Positions 43,130-52,046 of a stretch of 64,000 nt of DNA are shown here, one piece after another. The position numbers were made by a program, and so were the translations under genes. The notes beneath the pieces are model-generated. The model saw only the letters and a program-made list of their open reading frames with translations. It made no database searches and was not told the DNA's origin. Source of the stretch: Plasticicumulans lactativorans (GTDB lineage Bacteria; Pseudomonadota; Gammaproteobacteria; Competibacterales; Competibacteraceae); NCBI RefSeq assembly GCF_004341245.1, contig NZ_SLWY01000010.1:62001-126000 (forward strand), read 5' to 3'. Position 1 is the first letter of the stretch, and each line of letters opens with the position of its first letter.

Positions 43130-44047
43130 TCAGACTTTCTCCACTTCGGGCCGCCCGAGCAGGCCGCTCGGCTTGAAGATCAGCACGCCCACCAGCACCG
43201 CGAACGAGAACACGTCCTTGTAGTCGGTGTTGACGAAGCCGGAGAACAGCGATTCGAGCAGGCCGAGGATCAGCCCGCCGAGCATCGCCCCGGGCAGCGA
43301 GCCGATGCCGCCGAGCACCGCGGCGGTGAAGGCCTTGATGCCGGTGACGAAGCCGACGTAGAAGTCGAACGAACCGTAGTTGAGCGTGACCAGCACGCCG
43401 GCGACCGCCGCCATCACCGCGCCGATCACGAACACCAGCGAGATGATGCGGTCGGTGTTGACGCCGAGGATCGCCGCCATCTTGCGGTCCTGCTGCACGG
43501 CGCGGCACTGGCGCCCGAGGTTGGTGCCGCCGATCAGCCAGCTCAGGCCGGCCATGCAGGCCAGGCTCGCGACCAGGATCAGCACCTGCACGTACTTGAT
43601 CTGCACGAAGTCCTCGCCGCTGCCGAAGCGGATGGTGCCTTCGATCAGCGTCGGGATGCCCTGCACGCGCGCGCCCTGGCTGATCTGCACGTAGTTCTGC
43701 AGCAGCAGCGAGATGCCGATCGCCGAGATCAGCGGCGCGAGGCGGGTCGAGCCGCGCAGCGGGCGGTAGGCCACGCGCTCGATCGACCAGCCGTAGAGGC
43801 CGGTGAGCGCCATGGTCACGGCGAGCGTGAGCAGCAGTGCGAAGAACACCGAGTCGATGCCGAAGAAGTGGATGACCGCGAGGGTGATCGCCATCAGATA
43901 GGCGCTCACCATGTAGACGTCGCCGTGGGCGAAATTGATCATGCCGATGATGCCGTACACCATCGTGTAGCCGATGGCGATGAGCCCGTAGATCGAGCCG
44001 AGGGTGAGGCCGTTGATGATCTGCTGGCCGAGAATGTGCCAATCCAT
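43130..44047 (-). CDS. livH: LivH-type amino-acid ABC transporter permease
   Basis: 305 aa inner-membrane permease of about eight helices. The N-terminus NGLTLGSIYGLIAIGYTMVYGIIGMINFAHGD is the classic LivH signature. It lies downstream of the binding-protein gene, separated by a rho-independent terminator, and directly upstream of livM. Confidence 0.94.
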   Translation of the reverse strand: MDWHILGQQIINGLTLGSIYGLIAIGYTMVYGIIGMINFAHGDVYMVSAYLMAITLAVIHFFGIDSVFFALLLTLAVTMALTGLYGWSIERVAYRPLRGSTRLAPLISAIGISLLLQNYVQISQGARVQGIPTLIEGTIRFGSGEDFVQIKYVQVLILVASLACMAGLSWLIGGTNLGRQCRAVQQDRKMAAILGVNTDRIISLVFVIGAVMAAVAGVLVTLNYGSFDFYVGFVTGIKAFTAAVLGGIGSLPGAMLGGLILGLLESLFSGFVNTDYKDVFSFAVLVGVLIFKPSGLLGRPEVEKV

Positions 44048-44104
44048 CGAAATCTCCCGATGAATGCAAAGGCCCGTGCACCGGATCCGCGGCGCATGCC
44101 AGGC

Positions 44105-44142
44105 AAAAAAAAAGCCCCCGTACCGATCGGGCTGCGGGGGCT
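44105..44142 (-). terminator. Rho-independent terminator between the binding-protein gene and livH
   Basis: On the minus strand AGCCCCCG (44142-44135) pairs with CGGGGGCT (44120-44113), followed by a nine-T run (44113-44105). The stem is perfect and the U-tract strong. Placed inside the operon, it should keep permease and ATPase mRNA below binding-protein mRNA. Confidence 0.85.
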
Positions 44143-44165
44143 CGCGTGCCGTTATCGGCGCTCGT

Positions 44166-45302
44166 TCACTTCGTCGGCAGTTCGGCGTACTTGCCCTTGT
44201 CGTCCCACTGGTACATCACGTAGTCGGAGACCTTGAGGTCGCCCTTGGCGTCCCAGGCCTTGTCGCCCATCACCGTCTTCACGGTGTGGCTCTTCAGCCA
44301 CTTGGCGAGCTCGGAGCCCTTGGTGCTCTTGGTCGCCTTGATCGCCTCGGCGATCGCCTGCGTCGCCGCGTACGAGTACAGCACATAGCCCTCGGACTTC
44401 AGGCCCTTCTTCTGCAGTTCGTCGACCACCGCCTTGCTCGACGGCAGCTTGCGCGGGTCGGCGCCGAAGGTCATGTACACGCCCTTGGCGTACTGCGGGC
44501 CGCCGGCGGCGGTGACGAAGGCCTCGTCGACGATGCCGTCGCCCGAGATGAACGGCGCGTTCATGCCCTGCTCGCGCAGCTGGCGCACCAGCGGGCCGGC
44601 TTCGGAGTGCAGGCCGCCGAAGTACACGGCGTCGGCGCCCGAGGCCTTGATCTTGGTGGCGAGCGCGTTGAAGTCCTTCTCGCCGCGGGTCAGGCCCTCG
44701 TAGAGCACTTCCTTGACGCCCTGCTTGCCGGCGGCGGCCTTCATCGCATCGGCGAGGCCCTGGCCGTAGGTGTCCTTGTCGTGGATGACCGCGACCTTCT
44801 TCGCCTTCAGCGTCTTCAGGATGAAGTCGGCGGCGACCACGCCCTGCTGGTCGTCGCGGCCGCAGGTGCGGAACACCGTCGGCAGCCCGCGCTCGGTGAC
44901 CTTGGGATTGGTCGACGCCGGCGTGATCGCGAGCTTGTCGGCCTCGGCGTAGATCTCGGTGGCCGGGATCGTGCTCGACGAGCAGAAGTGGCCGACGATG
45001 GCGTCGACCTTGTCCTGGTCGACCAGCCGGTTGGCCACCGCGACCGCCTGCTTGGGCTCGCAGGCGTCGTCGGCCTTGATCACCTCGATCTTCTTGCCGT
45101 TGACGCCGCCGGCCGCGTTGATGTCGGCCGCCGCCTGCACCGCGCCCACCCACAGCTGTTCGCCGAACGCCGCGTTGGCACCGGTGTGCGGGCCGGCGAC
45201 GCCGATCTTGATGACGTCCGCGGCGAGCGCGGTGCCAGCGGAGAGGGCGACGGCACCGGCGAGCGCCGAGACGGCGAACATGCGCTGCAAAGACTTTCTC
45301 AT
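44166..45302 (-). CDS. livK: Periplasmic amino-acid-binding protein, LivK-type
   Basis: 378 aa type I periplasmic binding protein. Signal peptide of about 27 residues, cleaved after ALA; the mature protein begins ADVIKIGVAGPHTGANAAFGEQ. Lys and Ala-rich C-terminal lobe. Two adjacent ATGs (45305 and 45302) both fit a GAGG site; the second is used here. Family members bind leucine, isoleucine, valine and other neutral amino acids. Near a hydroxyproline epimerase, an imino-acid ligand is conceivable but unproven. Confidence 0.92.
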   Translation of the reverse strand: MRKSLQRMFAVSALAGAVALSAGTALAADVIKIGVAGPHTGANAAFGEQLWVGAVQAAADINAAGGVNGKKIEVIKADDACEPKQAVAVANRLVDQDKVDAIVGHFCSSSTIPATEIYAEADKLAITPASTNPKVTERGLPTVFRTCGRDDQQGVVAADFILKTLKAKKVAVIHDKDTYGQGLADAMKAAAGKQGVKEVLYEGLTRGEKDFNALATKIKASGADAVYFGGLHSEAGPLVRQLREQGMNAPFISGDGIVDEAFVTAAGGPQYAKGVYMTFGADPRKLPSSKAVVDELQKKGLKSEGYVLYSYAATQAIAEAIKATKSTKGSELAKWLKSHTVKTVMGDKAWDAKGDLKVSDYVMYQWDDKGKYAELPTK

Positions 45303-45629
45303 CATGCGTGACCTCGTGGTTGTGGCGATTGTGGCGTGGCGAGAACGGTGGACGGCCGGTCCGATTCCCGTGGTCGATGCCGGAGCGGACCCGGTGCCGA
45401 TCCGCCCGCTGTCGTCATACGCATGCCGGCCGTCGCCGCCGCGCCGCGCCGCGACCTCGGCCGCCCGCACGGCCGGCGCGCGTACTGCGCACTACCGTAG
45501 CGTGCGCCGGGCGGCGACTCTACACCGTCGGCTGGCCGTGGTGTGCCGGGCATTCGGGCCATCGATCGAAGAACCACGATTCGTGCCATGTCGCGGAGCC
45601 GGGCGGTGCAGCGGAACGGCGGTGGGGCT
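45303..45629 (-). other. Gap of about 325 bp upstream of livK
   Basis: Holds the livK ribosome-binding site (GAGG, 45312-45315) and presumably its promoter. It is GC-rich throughout and I could not pick out convincing -35/-10 boxes or a repeat. A minus-strand frame reads through part of it but has shadow-like Arg/Pro composition. Confidence 0.4.
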
Positions 45630-46574
45630 TCAGGCGGCCATGCCGTGCTCATAGGCGAGCACCGCGCCGGCGAGGTCCTCGAGCGCCGTGCCGACCGACT
45701 TGAACAGCGTGATCGCGCTGTCGTCGCGCCGCCCGGGATGCGCGCCGCGTGCGAGTTCGGCGAGTTCGGCGCGGATGTCGGCGGCGCCGAGCGCGCCGCT
45801 GGCGAGCGGCTGCACGATGTCGCCCGCCTCGGCCATCGCGCCGGCGCGGGTGTCGACGTAGACCTCGGCGCGGCGCACGGCGGTGTCGTCGGCCTCGCGC
45901 ATCGCCGGCGTGAAGCCGCCGACGAGGTCCAGGTGCGTGCCCGGCCGCAGCCAGTCGCCGCGGATCAGCGGCGTGGTGGCGAGGGTGGCGCAGCTGATGA
46001 CGTCGGCCTGCGCGGCGCTCGCGGCGAGGTCGGTGACGGCCTGCGCCGGCAGCCCCGCGGCAGCGAGGCGGGCGGCGACCGCCGTCGCGCGCCCGGGGTG
46101 CCGGCCCCACACGCTGATGCGCCGCAGGCGGCGCACGCTGGCGTGCGCGGCGGCGAGGTAGTCGCTCAGGCGGCCGGTGGACACCAGCAGCAGGTGCCCG
46201 GCGTCGCGCCGCGCGAGGTAGTCGGCGGCGAGTGCCGAGGCCGCCGCGGTGCGCCGGGCGGTGAGTTCGTCGCCGTCGACGAGCGCGAGCATCGCGCCGT
46301 CGCGCGCGCTCATCAGCAGGTACTGGCCGGCGACCGCGGGGGCGCCGCGGGCGGCGTTGCCGGGAAAGACGTTGACGATCTTTACACCGAGATAGGCCCC
46401 GGGAGTCCACGCCGGCATCAGCAGCAGCGTGGCGTCGGGCGCGCCGGGCACGGCGACGGTGTGGTGGTGGCGCACCGGCGTTTCGCAGCCGGCGGCAAAG
46501 GCCGCACGCAGCGCGGCGATCAGCCGCGGCCAGGCGAGTGCGGTACGGACCGCGTCGGCACCGATCACGCGCAT
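45630..46574 (-). CDS. Ornithine cyclodeaminase/mu-crystallin family protein
   Basis: 314 aa NAD(P)-binding protein. ATG 46574 (MRVIGADAVRTAL) has GGAG upstream; the long upstream open frame is low-complexity shadow. PVRHHHTVAVPG, YLGVKIVNVFPGN and the Rossmann region (VSVWGRHPGRA, DLVGGFTPAMREAD) match the family. Members include ornithine cyclodeaminase, alanine dehydrogenase and the 1-pyrroline-2-carboxylate reductases of hydroxyproline/proline-analogue clusters. Given the hydroxyproline-type genes downstream, the reductase role is the best guess, but not provable here. Confidence 0.8.
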   Translation of the reverse strand: MRVIGADAVRTALAWPRLIAALRAAFAAGCETPVRHHHTVAVPGAPDATLLLMPAWTPGAYLGVKIVNVFPGNAARGAPAVAGQYLLMSARDGAMLALVDGDELTARRTAAASALAADYLARRDAGHLLLVSTGRLSDYLAAAHASVRRLRRISVWGRHPGRATAVAARLAAAGLPAQAVTDLAASAAQADVISCATLATTPLIRGDWLRPGTHLDLVGGFTPAMREADDTAVRRAEVYVDTRAGAMAEAGDIVQPLASGALGAADIRAELAELARGAHPGRRDDSAITLFKSVGTALEDLAGAVLAYEHGMAA

Positions 46575-47064
46575 GGGCGGCTCCCGCACCCGTCGGGTGC
46601 ACGCGCGCTGGCAGGCCGGGCGGGCGGGGTGGCGCACGGGCGCACGCGGACGGACGATGGCATCGGGTTCCCCCTGCCGGGGCGCCGCGCGGGCGGCCCC
46701 GTCGGTTTCGGAAAATTTTACAGCCGGCCGCCGCCGCGGCCGGGCGTGGCCCGCTCCGCGGGCGACGATCGGGGTCTGCCCGCGGGCCGGGAGTGTCTCC
46801 CCGGTCATCGTGACGAAGGCCACGGCATCGATCCGGGTCCGCTGGCTGGCCCCGACCTTGGGCTTCGAGGCTGCTGCGAGCACGAGGATCACGCTCCGGT
46901 GAGCGTAGATCAGCCGGGGCTGGGTGGCGGGGCGCGCGTCGATCCTCCCGGCGAGGATCGCCACCACCGCGTACCGGCCCTCGCCGCATGCCACGCAGTG
47001 GTGGCCCGGCGTCGGCGGGGGCCCCGGCGGCCCGGGCCGCCGCGGAAATTTCGCGCTGCCGGGC
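46575..47064. other. Gap of about 490 bp between the cyclodeaminase-family gene and the fliC promoter
   Basis: GC-rich spacer separating two divergent transcription units. A short AT-rich patch (GGAAAATTTTACAG near 46709-46722) could contain the promoter of the minus-strand gene. I see no convincing reading frame: the frames that stay open have Arg/Pro/Gly-rich composition. Confidence 0.35.
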
Positions 47065-47091
47065 TAAAGTCCGCCGCGGCCCGGCCGATAT
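47065..47091 (+). promoter_or_regulatory. Sigma-28 (FliA) promoter of fliC
   Basis: TAAA (47065-47068), 15 bp, then GCCGATAT (47084-47091), a near-perfect match to the FliA consensus TAAA-N15-GCCGATAA. It lies 108 bp before the flagellin start, the class III flagellar gene normally driven by sigma-28. Confidence 0.88.
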
Positions 47092-47144
47092 GCCCTGACA
47101 GACGCGGTGCGCACGCATTCACGCATTCGCGCACGACAACAGCC

Positions 47145-47165
47145 CCGCCGGGCCGGGCCCGGCGG
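47145..47165 (+). promoter_or_regulatory. Hairpin in the fliC 5' leader
   Basis: Perfect 9-bp stem (47145-47153 and 47157-47165) with a 3-nt loop, in the roughly 100-nt leader and 34 nt before the ATG. It is followed by GGATGAA and the AAGGAG site. It may stabilise the mRNA or take part in translational control. Confidence 0.5.
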
Positions 47166-47199
47166 ATGAACCCTGACGCTAGCTGGAAGGAGCGCTGTC

Positions 47200-48675
47200 A
47201 TGGCCCTCGTGATCAATACCAACGTCCCGTCGCTGAACGCGCAGCGCAACCTGAACGGCACGCAGAACGCCCTCAACACCTCGCTGCAGCGCCTGTCGTC
47301 GGGCCTGCGCATCAACAGCGCGAAGGACGACGCCGCGGGCCTGGCCATCTCCGACCGCATGACCGCGCAGATCCGCGGCCTCAACCAGGCGTCGCGCAAC
47401 GCCAACGACGGCATCTCGCTCGCGCAGACGGCCGAAGGCGCGCTGCAGGAATCCACCAACATCCTGCAGCGCATCCGTGAACTCGCCGTGCAGTCGGCGA
47501 ACGACACCAACGCCGCCGCCGACCGGGTCTCGCTGCAGAAGGAAGTCGCGCAGCTCCAGCAGGAACTGAACCGCATCGCCAACACCACCTCGTTCAACGG
47601 CAAGAAGGTGCTCGACGGCACCTTCACGGCGCAGCAGTTCCAGGTCGGCGCCAACGCCAACCAGACCATCCAGGTCAACATCGGCGACGCGCGCGCGACG
47701 GCGATCGGTGCCTACCGGGTCACCAACGGCGACGGCGCGGGCTTCATCAACGCCGCCTCGACCGCCGCCGCCACCGGTTCGGTGGCGAACAACGTCACCG
47801 CCGGCGGCACGATCACCGTGGCCGGCTTCAACGGCAGCAAGGACGTCACCTTCAGCAGCGGCGCCTCGGCGCGCGACATCGCCACCGCGGTGACCGCCGA
47901 GGAGGCGTCGTCCGGCGTCACCGCCACCGCGATCAGCTTCGCGCAACTCACCGTCGCCGCGAGCGGCACGGTTTCGCTCGACCTGACCGGGCAGGCCACC
48001 GGCACGGTCACCGCGCAGATCGTCGATGTCAACGACCTCTCGTCGCTGGCCACGTCGATCAACGACCAGGCCGGCACCACCGGCGTGTTCGCCACGCTGT
48101 CGGCGGACAAGACCACGATCACGCTGAGCAATGCCGACGGCTACGACATCAAGGTCGAGGCGCGTACCGGTTCGCAGAGCGTCGGGCTCACCGGCGTGCA
48201 GGAGGACGGCACCACCACCTCGGGCTCGGCGGTGACCGTCGCGGCCGGCAACGGCAGCGTGGTCGGCGGCAACCTCATCTTCCAGTCGTCGAAGAACTTC
48301 TCGGTGAGCAGTTCGAGCACCTTCCTCTATGCCTCCAGCGCGGCGCAGGCGGGCACGCTCAGCGCGGTGGCGGACATCTCGATCAATTCGCAGGCCGGTG
48401 CCAACGATGCGCTGAGCGTGGTCGACAGCGCGCTCGCCTACATCGACGACCTGCGCGCCGACCTCGGTGCGATCCAGAACCGCTTCCAGTCGACCATCGC
48501 CAACCTGCAGAACGTGAGCGAGAACATCGCGGCCTCCCGCTCGCGCATCCAGGACACCGACTTCGCCTCCGAGACCGCCGCGCTCAGCCGCAACCAGATC
48601 CTGCTGCAGGCGGGCACCGCGATGCTGGCGCAGGCCAACCAGTCGCAGCAGAACGTGCTCACGCTACTCCGCTAG
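47200..48675 (+). CDS. fliC: Flagellin
   Basis: 491 aa filament protein. N-terminal ~165 residues ([36 protein letters not shown]) and the C-terminal ~90 residues ([44 protein letters not shown]) are the conserved D0/D1 coiled-coil ends. The middle (about 170-400) is a Gly/Thr/Ser/Ala-rich variable domain exposed on the filament. It has its own sigma-28 promoter, leader hairpin and terminator, so it can be expressed alone at high level. Confidence 0.97.
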   Translation: MALVINTNVPSLNAQRNLNGTQNALNTSLQRLSSGLRINSAKDDAAGLAISDRMTAQIRGLNQASRNANDGISLAQTAEGALQESTNILQRIRELAVQSANDTNAAADRVSLQKEVAQLQQELNRIANTTSFNGKKVLDGTFTAQQFQVGANANQTIQVNIGDARATAIGAYRVTNGDGAGFINAASTAAATGSVANNVTAGGTITVAGFNGSKDVTFSSGASARDIATAVTAEEASSGVTATAISFAQLTVAASGTVSLDLTGQATGTVTAQIVDVNDLSSLATSINDQAGTTGVFATLSADKTTITLSNADGYDIKVEARTGSQSVGLTGVQEDGTTTSGSAVTVAAGNGSVVGGNLIFQSSKNFSVSSSSTFLYASSAAQAGTLSAVADISINSQAGANDALSVVDSALAYIDDLRADLGAIQNRFQSTIANLQNVSENIAASRSRIQDTDFASETAALSRNQILLQAGTAMLAQANQSQQNVLTLLR

Positions 48676-48700
48676 ACTGAGGCACGGTGAGGCCAGTCAA

Positions 48701-48730
48701 CCCGGGACGGCAGCCGCCGTCCCGGGCTTT
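48701..48730 (+). terminator. Terminator after fliC
   Basis: Perfect 11-bp stem (48701-48711 and 48716-48726) with loop AGCC, followed by CTTT. It separates fliC from flaG, although read-through is possible since the T-tract is short. Confidence 0.7.
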
Positions 48731-48754
48731 CCCGCTTGATGAGGAGAGGCCGTC

Positions 48755-49231
48755 ATGAGTAACAGCATCAACGTTTCGCCGGGGGCCGCGACGGCGCCGG
48801 CAGTGGGTGCTTACTCGGCCGTCGAACGCCACGCCCCGGCCCGCGGGGCGGCGGTGGCGGAGGCGCCGGCGTCGCGTACCGGCGACCCTGCGCCCGTCGC
48901 CGTGCCGGCGCGGCCACCGTCGCGCGAACAGTTGCAGGCCGCGGTGAGCACGGCCAACCGCCGTGCCAGCGAACTGCAGGGCACCAACCTGCAGTTCGCG
49001 ATCGATGACGAATACGGAGCGATGGTGGTCAAGGTGACCGACGCCGAAACCAAGGAGGTGATCCGGCAGATCCCGCCGGAGGCGATGCTGAAGCTGGCCA
49101 AGTTCTTCGCCGACCTGGCCGAGGCGCAGCGCGAGACCGACACCGCCGCGACCGGCACCGAGCGCGGCGGCTACGGGGCGTCGGGCGAACGTGCAGTGAT
49201 CGAGGGACTGCTGATCCGCGTCCAGGCCTGA
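48755..49231 (+). CDS. flaG: FlaG-family flagellar protein
   Basis: 158 aa. The conserved FlaG core is the C-terminal two thirds, with LQFAIDDEYGAMVVKVTDAETKEVIRQIPPEAML typical of the family (PF03646). The N-terminal ~55 residues are Ala/Pro-rich linker. FlaG proteins influence filament length; the exact mechanism is not settled. ATG 48755 has GAGGAGAGG upstream. It precedes fliD, the usual order. Confidence 0.9.
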   Translation: MSNSINVSPGAATAPAVGAYSAVERHAPARGAAVAEAPASRTGDPAPVAVPARPPSREQLQAAVSTANRRASELQGTNLQFAIDDEYGAMVVKVTDAETKEVIRQIPPEAMLKLAKFFADLAEAQRETDTAATGTERGGYGASGERAVIEGLLIRVQA

Positions 49232-49270
49232 CGCGGGCGCTGGCGCGCCGCGTCGGCAGGGAGGAGGGAG

Positions 49271-51229
49271 ATGCCGACAATCACTTCGGCCGGAATCGGT
49301 TCCGGCCTCGACGTCAACGGGCTGGTGACCCAGCTCATCGCCGCCGAGCGCACCCCGACCGCCAACCGGCTCGACAAGCGCGAGGCGGCGCTGCAGGCGC
49401 AGGTGTCCGCCCTCGGTTCGTTCAAGAGCGCGCTGGCCGATTTCCGCACCGCGGCCGGTGCCCTCGACGATCCCGGGCGCTTCACCGCGCTCAAGGCGAG
49501 CGTCGGCGACGGCTCGCTGTTCAGCGCCACCACCAGCAGCGCGGCCGCGACCGGCAGCTATTCGATCGACGTGCAGTCGCTGGCGCAGGCGCAGCGCCTG
49601 TCGACCGCGCGCTACGCCGCGGTCACCGATGCCGTCGGCACCGGCACGCTCACCTTCCGCTTCGGCAGCTACGATGCCGGCGGCACCACCTTCACCCCCA
49701 ACCCCGAGCGCGCCGCCAGGACCGTCACCATCGCCGCCGCCGACAACTCGCTGGCGGGCATCCGCGATGCGATCAACGCCGCCGACATCGGCGTCACCGC
49801 GAAGCTGGTCGGCGACAGCGGCGGCTACCGGCTGGTGCTCGGCAGCGACGCGAGCGGCGCCTCCAACGCCATCGAGGTGACCGGCATCGCCGGCCTCACC
49901 TACAGCGCCGCCAGCAAGGACCTGACGCAGACGATCGCCGCGGCCGACGCCCGGCTGGTGGTCGACGGGCTCGACATCCGCAGCGCCACCAACGCCGTCA
50001 CCGGCGTGGTGCCCGGCGTCACGCTCGACCTGAAGAAGGCCGACCCCGGCAACCCGACCACGCTGACCATCAGCCGCGACAGCGCCGGCGCCAGCGCCGC
50101 GGTCAAGGGCTTCGTCGACGGCTACAACAAGTTCGTCGCGCTCACCAAGCAGCTCACCGCCTACGACGCCGACAGCGGCAGCGCCGGCGCCCTGCTCGGC
50201 GATGCCACGGTGCGCGGCGTGCAGTCGGAGCTGCGCCGCCTGCTGGGCACCCGCCTCACCGGCGCCGACTCGGCCTTCACCACGCTGAGCGACATCGGCA
50301 TCAGCACCAAGGCCGACGGCACGCTCGCGCTCGACACCGCCAGGTTCGGCAAGGCGCTCGATGCCGATGCCGAGGGCGTGGCCGGGCTGTTCGCGCGCAA
50401 CGGCCGCTCGCGCGATGCGCTGATCGACTTCGTGCAGAGCGGCAGCGCCACCGTGCCGGGCCGCTACGGCGTGCGCGTGGACACGCTCGCCAGCCGCTCG
50501 AGCCTCACGGCCGGCGCCCTCGGTTCGCTGACCGTCGATGCCGGCAACGACACGCTGGCGCTGCGCGTCGACGGCGTCCTCAGCGGCAGCGTGCAGCTCA
50601 CGCACAAGACCTACGCCAGCGGCGACGCCCTCGCCGCCGAGATCCAGAGCCGCATCAACGCCAGCAGCGCGCTGCTGGCGGCGGGTGCCGCGGTCAGCGT
50701 GAGCTACGCCGGCGGCGCGCTGACCTTCACCTCGCAGCGCTACGGCAGCGCGTCGAACATCGCGATCACCGCGGTCGGCACCACCAGCGCGGCGACGCTC
50801 GGCCTCGCGACCGCCACCGGCGCCGCCGGCGTCGACGTCGCCGGTGCCATCGGCGGGACGACGGCGAGCGGCCGCGGGCAGCGCCTGACGGCGAACGCGG
50901 GCGGCGCGACGGGCATCGCCCTCGACGTGCGCGGCGGCAGCACCGGCACGCGCGGCGACGTGACGGTGTCCGACGGGATCATGGCGCGCCTCGACGACTA
51001 CCTCGATGCGGTGCTCGGCGCGGGCGGCACGCTGGAGGCCCGCAGCAAGGGCCTGGATGCGCGCGTGAAGGACGTCGACGACGACCGTGCCCGGCTGGAG
51101 ACCCGCCTGGCCGGCCTGGAGGCGAATTACCGTCGCCAGTTCAACGCGCTGGACGAGCTGATGTCGCGCATGCAGGCGACCGGCAACTTTTTGACGCAGC
51201 AGCTCGCGAATCTCGGCAAGAAAGACTAA
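49271..51229 (+). CDS. fliD: Flagellar filament cap protein FliD
   Basis: 652 aa, longer than the 468 aa E. coli protein. The N-terminus SAGIGSGLDVNGLVTQLIAAERTP and the C-terminal coiled coil (LETRLAGLEANYRRQFNALDELMSRMQATGNFLTQQLANL) are the conserved ends that sit on the filament. The expanded middle (roughly 60-560) is Ala/Gly/Thr-rich with repeated beta-type segments and would be exposed. It caps the filament and folds flagellin. GGAGGGAG lies before the ATG. Confidence 0.95.
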   Translation: MPTITSAGIGSGLDVNGLVTQLIAAERTPTANRLDKREAALQAQVSALGSFKSALADFRTAAGALDDPGRFTALKASVGDGSLFSATTSSAAATGSYSIDVQSLAQAQRLSTARYAAVTDAVGTGTLTFRFGSYDAGGTTFTPNPERAARTVTIAAADNSLAGIRDAINAADIGVTAKLVGDSGGYRLVLGSDASGASNAIEVTGIAGLTYSAASKDLTQTIAAADARLVVDGLDIRSATNAVTGVVPGVTLDLKKADPGNPTTLTISRDSAGASAAVKGFVDGYNKFVALTKQLTAYDADSGSAGALLGDATVRGVQSELRRLLGTRLTGADSAFTTLSDIGISTKADGTLALDTARFGKALDADAEGVAGLFARNGRSRDALIDFVQSGSATVPGRYGVRVDTLASRSSLTAGALGSLTVDAGNDTLALRVDGVLSGSVQLTHKTYASGDALAAEIQSRINASSALLAAGAAVSVSYAGGALTFTSQRYGSASNIAITAVGTTSAATLGLATATGAAGVDVAGAIGGTTASGRGQRLTANAGGATGIALDVRGGSTGTRGDVTVSDGIMARLDDYLDAVLGAGGTLEARSKGLDARVKDVDDDRARLETRLAGLEANYRRQFNALDELMSRMQATGNFLTQQLANLGKKD

Positions 51230-51240
51230 GTCCCTGTCTT

Positions 51241-51297
51241 GAAAACACTCGTCGCCGTCGGCAGGCATCTTGCCTGATGCCGCTCGTGGTGTTTTTC
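51241..51297 (+). terminator. Stem-loop with T-run between fliD and fliS, overlapping a sigma-54-like motif
   Basis: AAAACAC (51242-51248) pairs with GTGTTTT (51289-51295), with inner hairpin CAGGCA/TGCCTG (51262-51267, 51271-51276) and a five-T run, so it could terminate fliD transcription. The same stretch contains GG-N10-GC (51260-51273; GGCAG...TTGC), the spacing of a sigma-54 promoter. Which function holds cannot be decided from sequence. Confidence 0.4.
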
Positions 51298-51346
51298 CCG
51301 TCAATCCGGCGGCGCCGGTCCGGCGCCTGCAGCAGCGAGGCACATC

Positions 51347-51751
51347 ATGAACATGTCCATGCAAGCCAGTGGCCTGCGTCAGTACCAGGAGGTGCGCGCC
51401 GCCGGCGGTACCGCCGACGCGAGCCCGCACCGGCTCATCCAGTTGCTGTTCGAGGGCCTGCTCGAATGCCTCGCGGCGGCGCACGGCCACATCGAGCGCG
51501 GCGAGCCCGCGGCCCGGGGCGAGGCGATCGGCAAGGCCATCGCCATCCTCGGCGGCCTGCGCGAGGCGCTCGACTTCGAGCGCGGCGGCGAACTCGCGGC
51601 GAACCTCGAGGAACTCTACGCCTACTGCGAGCGCCGGCTGGTCGAGGCGAGCCGCGACAACGACCGCGCGCGGCTCGACGAGGTCGCCGGCCTGATGCGC
51701 CAGATCAAGGACGGCTGGGACGCCATCGCGCCCGGGCATGACGCCCGCTGA
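51347..51751 (+). CDS. fliS: Flagellin export chaperone FliS
   Basis: 134 aa helical cytoplasmic protein. ASPHRLIQLLFEGLLECLAAAHGHI is the characteristic first helical signature, and RGEAIGKAIAILGGLREALDFERGGELAANLEELYAYC follows. It binds the C-terminal end of flagellin and prevents premature assembly. It overlaps fliT by 14 bp. Confidence 0.95.
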   Translation: MNMSMQASGLRQYQEVRAAGGTADASPHRLIQLLFEGLLECLAAAHGHIERGEPAARGEAIGKAIAILGGLREALDFERGGELAANLEELYAYCERRLVEASRDNDRARLDEVAGLMRQIKDGWDAIAPGHDAR

Positions 51752-52046
51752 GTGGGAGGGCGGCGCACAGCGCCTGCGCGATGCCGCCGCGGCGCTGTGC
51801 GCCGCGGCCCGTGCCGCCGACTGGGAGGCGGTCGCCGCGCTCGAGGCCGCGCGCGCGCCGCTGCTCGCCGGGCTGCTGCCGGCACCGGTGGCGGTCGCCC
51901 CGGCGGCAGCACGCGCGCTGATCGAGAGCCTGCTCGCGGCCGATGCCGAGGTGCTGGCGCTCGCCGCCACGGCGCGCAGCGAGGCGGCGGCGGCGGCGGC
52001 GCGGCTCGTCGCCGGCGGCAGGGCCAGGGCCGCCTACGGTGGCTGA
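51738..52046 (+). CDS. fliT: FliT-like flagellar chaperone
   Basis: 102 aa, mostly alpha-helical and very Ala-rich, with a short basic tail. Sequence signal for FliT is weak, as usual for this family; position directly after fliS with overlap is the main evidence. FliT proteins bind FliD, FliI and FliJ and, in enterics, FlhDC. Overlaps the next gene by 8 bp. Confidence 0.7.
   Translation: MTPAEWEGGAQRLRDAAAALCAAARAADWEAVAALEAARAPLLAGLLPAPVAVAPAAARALIESLLAADAEVLALAATARSEAAAAAARLVAGGRARAAYGG

Noticed and set aside
46575-46994. Upstream extension of the ornithine-cyclodeaminase-family protein to 454 aa
   Set aside because: The extra 140 residues are low-complexity Arg/Pro/Ala with no family similarity; the ATG at 46574 has a GGAG site and gives the normal family length.
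48678-48696. GAGGCACGGTGAGGCC between fliC and flaG as a sigma-54 promoter
   Set aside because: GG-N10 leads to CC, not GC; the -12 element is absent.
48659-51970. A long minus-strand open frame (about 1100 codons) opposite flaG-fliD-fliS
   Set aside because: Shadow of flagellar genes; composition biased and start within another gene.
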